Source: Gammaproteobacteria bacterium (GTDB lineage: Bacteria > Pseudomonadota > Gammaproteobacteria > Pseudomonadales > Azotimanducaceae). Taken from it: a DNA stretch of 7,322 nt. A program made the position numbers and the translations under genes. Location of the stretch: the NCBI GenBank assembly GCA_018667205.1, contig JABIVN010000503.1, forward strand, positions 1-7,322, read 5' to 3'. Of this stretch, positions 5,746 to 7,322 are shown piece by piece (position 1 is the stretch's first letter; the number at the start of each line of letters is the position of its first letter). The notes below the pieces were generated by a model. It saw only the letters and a program-made list of their open reading frames with translations, was not told where the DNA came from and made no database searches.

Positions 5746-7278
5746 GTGACCAGAAACATTCTGCTAATTACCACCGACCAGATGCGTTACGACGCCCTGG
5801 GCTGCAATGGCGGTCAGATTGCCAACACCAAACATATTGACCAACTTTCAAGTGAAGGCATCAACTACCGCAGAGCCCACAACCAAAATGTCGTCTGTAT
5901 GCCTGCAAGAGCGACAATTATGACCGGACAACACGTCCGTTCGCATGGGGTGCGTATGAACGGCATGTCCATGCCCGAAGAAAGACACACGATAGCTCAC
6001 CATCTGAAAGAACATGGTTACAACACTGCACTGCTGGGTAAAGCACATTTTGAGCCATGGCTTGGTTCGCCAGAGGACTTTTTTGAAAACCGCATGGCAG
6101 CAGAAAACAGCACCGGACCGCACCGTGGCTTCGACCACATGGAACTCGCCAACCATTTCTTCGAAGGTCACAGCCACTACGACAAGTATATGGATGCCTA
6201 CCCCGAGCAGAAAAAAGCCTTTTATCCGATGGTGACGAAAAAGGGTCAAAACACTGCAAGCAAAGGTGTCACGGGGGCCACGCAAGTCTGGCCAATGGAT
6301 ATTCCCCGTGATATTTATCACACGGAATGGGTCGCCAATAGAACAAAAAACTGGCTGGAAACGCAGTCAGAGGTTAAGCCATGGTTCTGCTGGATGAGCT
6401 TCCCAGACCCACATCATCCGTGGGACATTCCGGCAGCTGAGCTTCACAGAATTAACTGGAAGGATCTGCCACTGCCTCGTCTTTACAGCGAAAACCGATC
6501 ACAACTTGAGTCATGGCTTGATGAAAAACCGGCGCACTGGCGGGGCTATTTCGAGGGCTCATTGTGGACCAACCTTGAGTCTCCAAGGGAGTTTATTCCA
6601 GCAAACATGACAGCTGACCAAGTTCGTGAAATCAATGCCATGACGCATATCGAAAACGAGCTTATCGATGAAGCCGTCGGCGACGTCATTAACTTTCTTC
6701 AATCGAAGCAGTGGCTGAAAAACACAGACATATTTTTTACGACCGACCACGGCGAGTTGCAGGGAGACTTCGGTCTACTGTTCAAAGGGCCCTATCATGT
6801 CGATGCTCTGATGCGTCTTCCGTTTATCTGGAAGCCCGCAGAGGCGGCAAACATTCCCCCAGCAGAAGTGGTGAGTCCGGTTGGACATTTGGATTTGGCC
6901 AGTACTTTCTGCAAGATCGCTGGCATCAGCCCCCCTGATTACTGTGAAGGCAAACCATTACCGATGTCAGAGAATGAAGCCGTTCAGCAGGCGCGCGAGA
7001 TAGTCCTTACGGAATGGGATTCAGAACATGGCCCTATCGACATGCATTTAAAGTCGATCTATCACCGAGATGGATTTCTTTGCACGGCCTATGAAAAGAG
7101 TCATTTGTATGACGGTACAGAGGGCGAGTTGTACGACATGAACGAAGACCCGGACCAGCTAAGAAACCTTTGGGACGACCCAGGTTATGCGGTTCATCGA
7201 ACCAACCTTACCGACCGTTTGTACGCTTCCCTGCCAGAAGAAACCACGGAAAAACTGCCACGCAAAGCACCTGTATAG
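5746..7278 (+). CDS. Type I sulfatase-family hydrolase (sulfatase or phosphonate monoester hydrolase type), cytoplasmic
   Basis: This 510-residue protein has the sulfatase fold (PF00884). ITTDQMRYDALG (8-19) supplies the first metal ligands, D11 and Q12. CMPAR (51-55) is the formylglycine motif, with C51 the residue expected to be oxidised. LLGKAHF (96-102) supplies K99, and FTTDHGE (331-337) supplies metal and active-site D334 and H335. The C-terminal ELYDMNEDPDQLRNLWDDP is typical of the family. By family knowledge these enzymes hydrolyse sulfate esters or, in a sister group, phosphonate/phosphate mono- and diesters. The DQ pair and lack of export signal recall choline sulfatase and phosphonate monoester hydrolase branches. 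The fold starts at residue 4, so no signal peptide fits. The start is GTG 5746; the next in-frame ATG (M13) would remove D11/Q12. It lies 13 nt after the Nudix gene without a clear ribosome binding site. The formylglycine-generating enzyme is not in the window, and the substrate is unknown. Confidence 0.93.
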   Translation: MTRNILLITTDQMRYDALGCNGGQIANTKHIDQLSSEGINYRRAHNQNVVCMPARATIMTGQHVRSHGVRMNGMSMPEERHTIAHHLKEHGYNTALLGKAHFEPWLGSPEDFFENRMAAENSTGPHRGFDHMELANHFFEGHSHYDKYMDAYPEQKKAFYPMVTKKGQNTASKGVTGATQVWPMDIPRDIYHTEWVANRTKNWLETQSEVKPWFCWMSFPDPHHPWDIPAAELHRINWKDLPLPRLYSENRSQLESWLDEKPAHWRGYFEGSLWTNLESPREFIPANMTADQVREINAMTHIENELIDEAVGDVINFLQSKQWLKNTDIFFTTDHGELQGDFGLLFKGPYHVDALMRLPFIWKPAEAANIPPAEVVSPVGHLDLASTFCKIAGISPPDYCEGKPLPMSENEAVQQAREIVLTEWDSEHGPIDMHLKSIYHRDGFLCTAYEKSHLYDGTEGELYDMNEDPDQLRNLWDDPGYAVHRTNLTDRLYASLPEETTEKLPRKAPV

Positions 7279-7280
7279 CA

Positions 7281-7322
7281 TCAGGCCTGTCGCCACCAGG
7301 CGACGCCTTTGTCATCTTCTTC
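7281..7322 (-). CDS. Possible C-terminus of a convergent gene (partial, unidentified)
   Basis: Reading the minus strand from the window edge, the frame is open for 13 codons and ends in TGA at 7283-7281, giving EEDDKGVAWWRQA. The peptide looks like a plausible protein end, with an acidic run and then WWRQ, and it would stop just 2 nt from the sulfatase stop codon. A 13-codon open frame also occurs easily by chance, so this is a weak call and no function can be given. Confidence 0.3.
   Translation of the reverse strand, partial: EEDDKGVAWWRQA
7283..7320 (+). terminator. Possible transcription terminator hairpin after the sulfatase gene
   Basis: GTCGCC (7289-7294) pairs with GGCGAC (7299-7304) across the loop ACCA. 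The stem extends outward by AGGC (7283-7286) with GCCT (7305-7308) if CT at 7287-7288 is bulged. A pyrimidine-rich stretch (TTTGTCATCTTCTTC, 7308-7322) follows but is not a clean T-run. The position, 5 nt after the last stop, suits a terminator. The bulge and mixed tail make it weak, and the bases may instead be coding for a convergent gene. Confidence 0.4.

Noticed and set aside
5848..6321. Minus-strand open frame of 157 codons
   Set aside because: It is antisense to the sulfatase catalytic N-terminus. The peptide looks like shadow translation, rich in His, Cys and Val without family motifs.
1..7322. Mobile element, CRISPR array, tRNA or rRNA gene
   Set aside because: No transposase, integrase, terminal inverted repeats, regularly spaced repeats or structured RNA gene signatures were seen. 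Coding is nearly continuous and consistent in style throughout.

Overview
The window reads as one compact gene block transcribed left to right on the + strand. It holds the 3' end of an acyl-CoA carboxylase carboxyltransferase gene, a complete biotin carboxylase/biotin carrier subunit, an enoyl-CoA hydratase/isomerase family protein, an AtuA-family (DUF1446) protein, a NUDT19-like Nudix hydrolase and a type I sulfatase-family hydrolase. Gaps between genes are about 13 nt or less and several genes overlap, so this is almost certainly one operon that started upstream of the window. No promoter, RNA gene, insertion sequence or CRISPR array was seen, and no stretch over 300 nt lacks a gene.

Region 1-5005 is the core: both halves of a biotin-dependent acyl-CoA carboxylase, a hydratase and an AtuA-family protein. 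This set resembles the leucine/isovalerate (liu) and acyclic terpene (atu) pathways. There a beta-methyl-branched unsaturated acyl-CoA is carboxylated, the glutaconyl-CoA product is hydrated, and a lyase cleaves it. The genes for the acyl-CoA dehydrogenase, the lyase and the CoA ligase are not in the window, so the substrate cannot be fixed. Candidates are 3-methylcrotonyl-CoA, geranyl-CoA, or another branched or terpenoid/steroid-derived acyl-CoA.

Region 4998-7278 adds two hydrolases that are not standard liu/atu members. The Nudix protein resembles the NUDT19 branch, which cleaves CoA and acyl-CoA. The sulfatase-family enzyme has an intact formylglycine motif and no signal peptide, so it should act in the cytoplasm. 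Together they suggest a catabolic operon for an imported substrate that may carry a sulfate or phosphonate ester, but this is inference.

The last 42 nt may hold the C-terminus of a convergent minus-strand gene, overlapping a hairpin that could be a terminator. Moderate GC, dense operon structure and protein style suggest a free-living, possibly marine, proteobacterium. The sequence does not allow a firmer placement.
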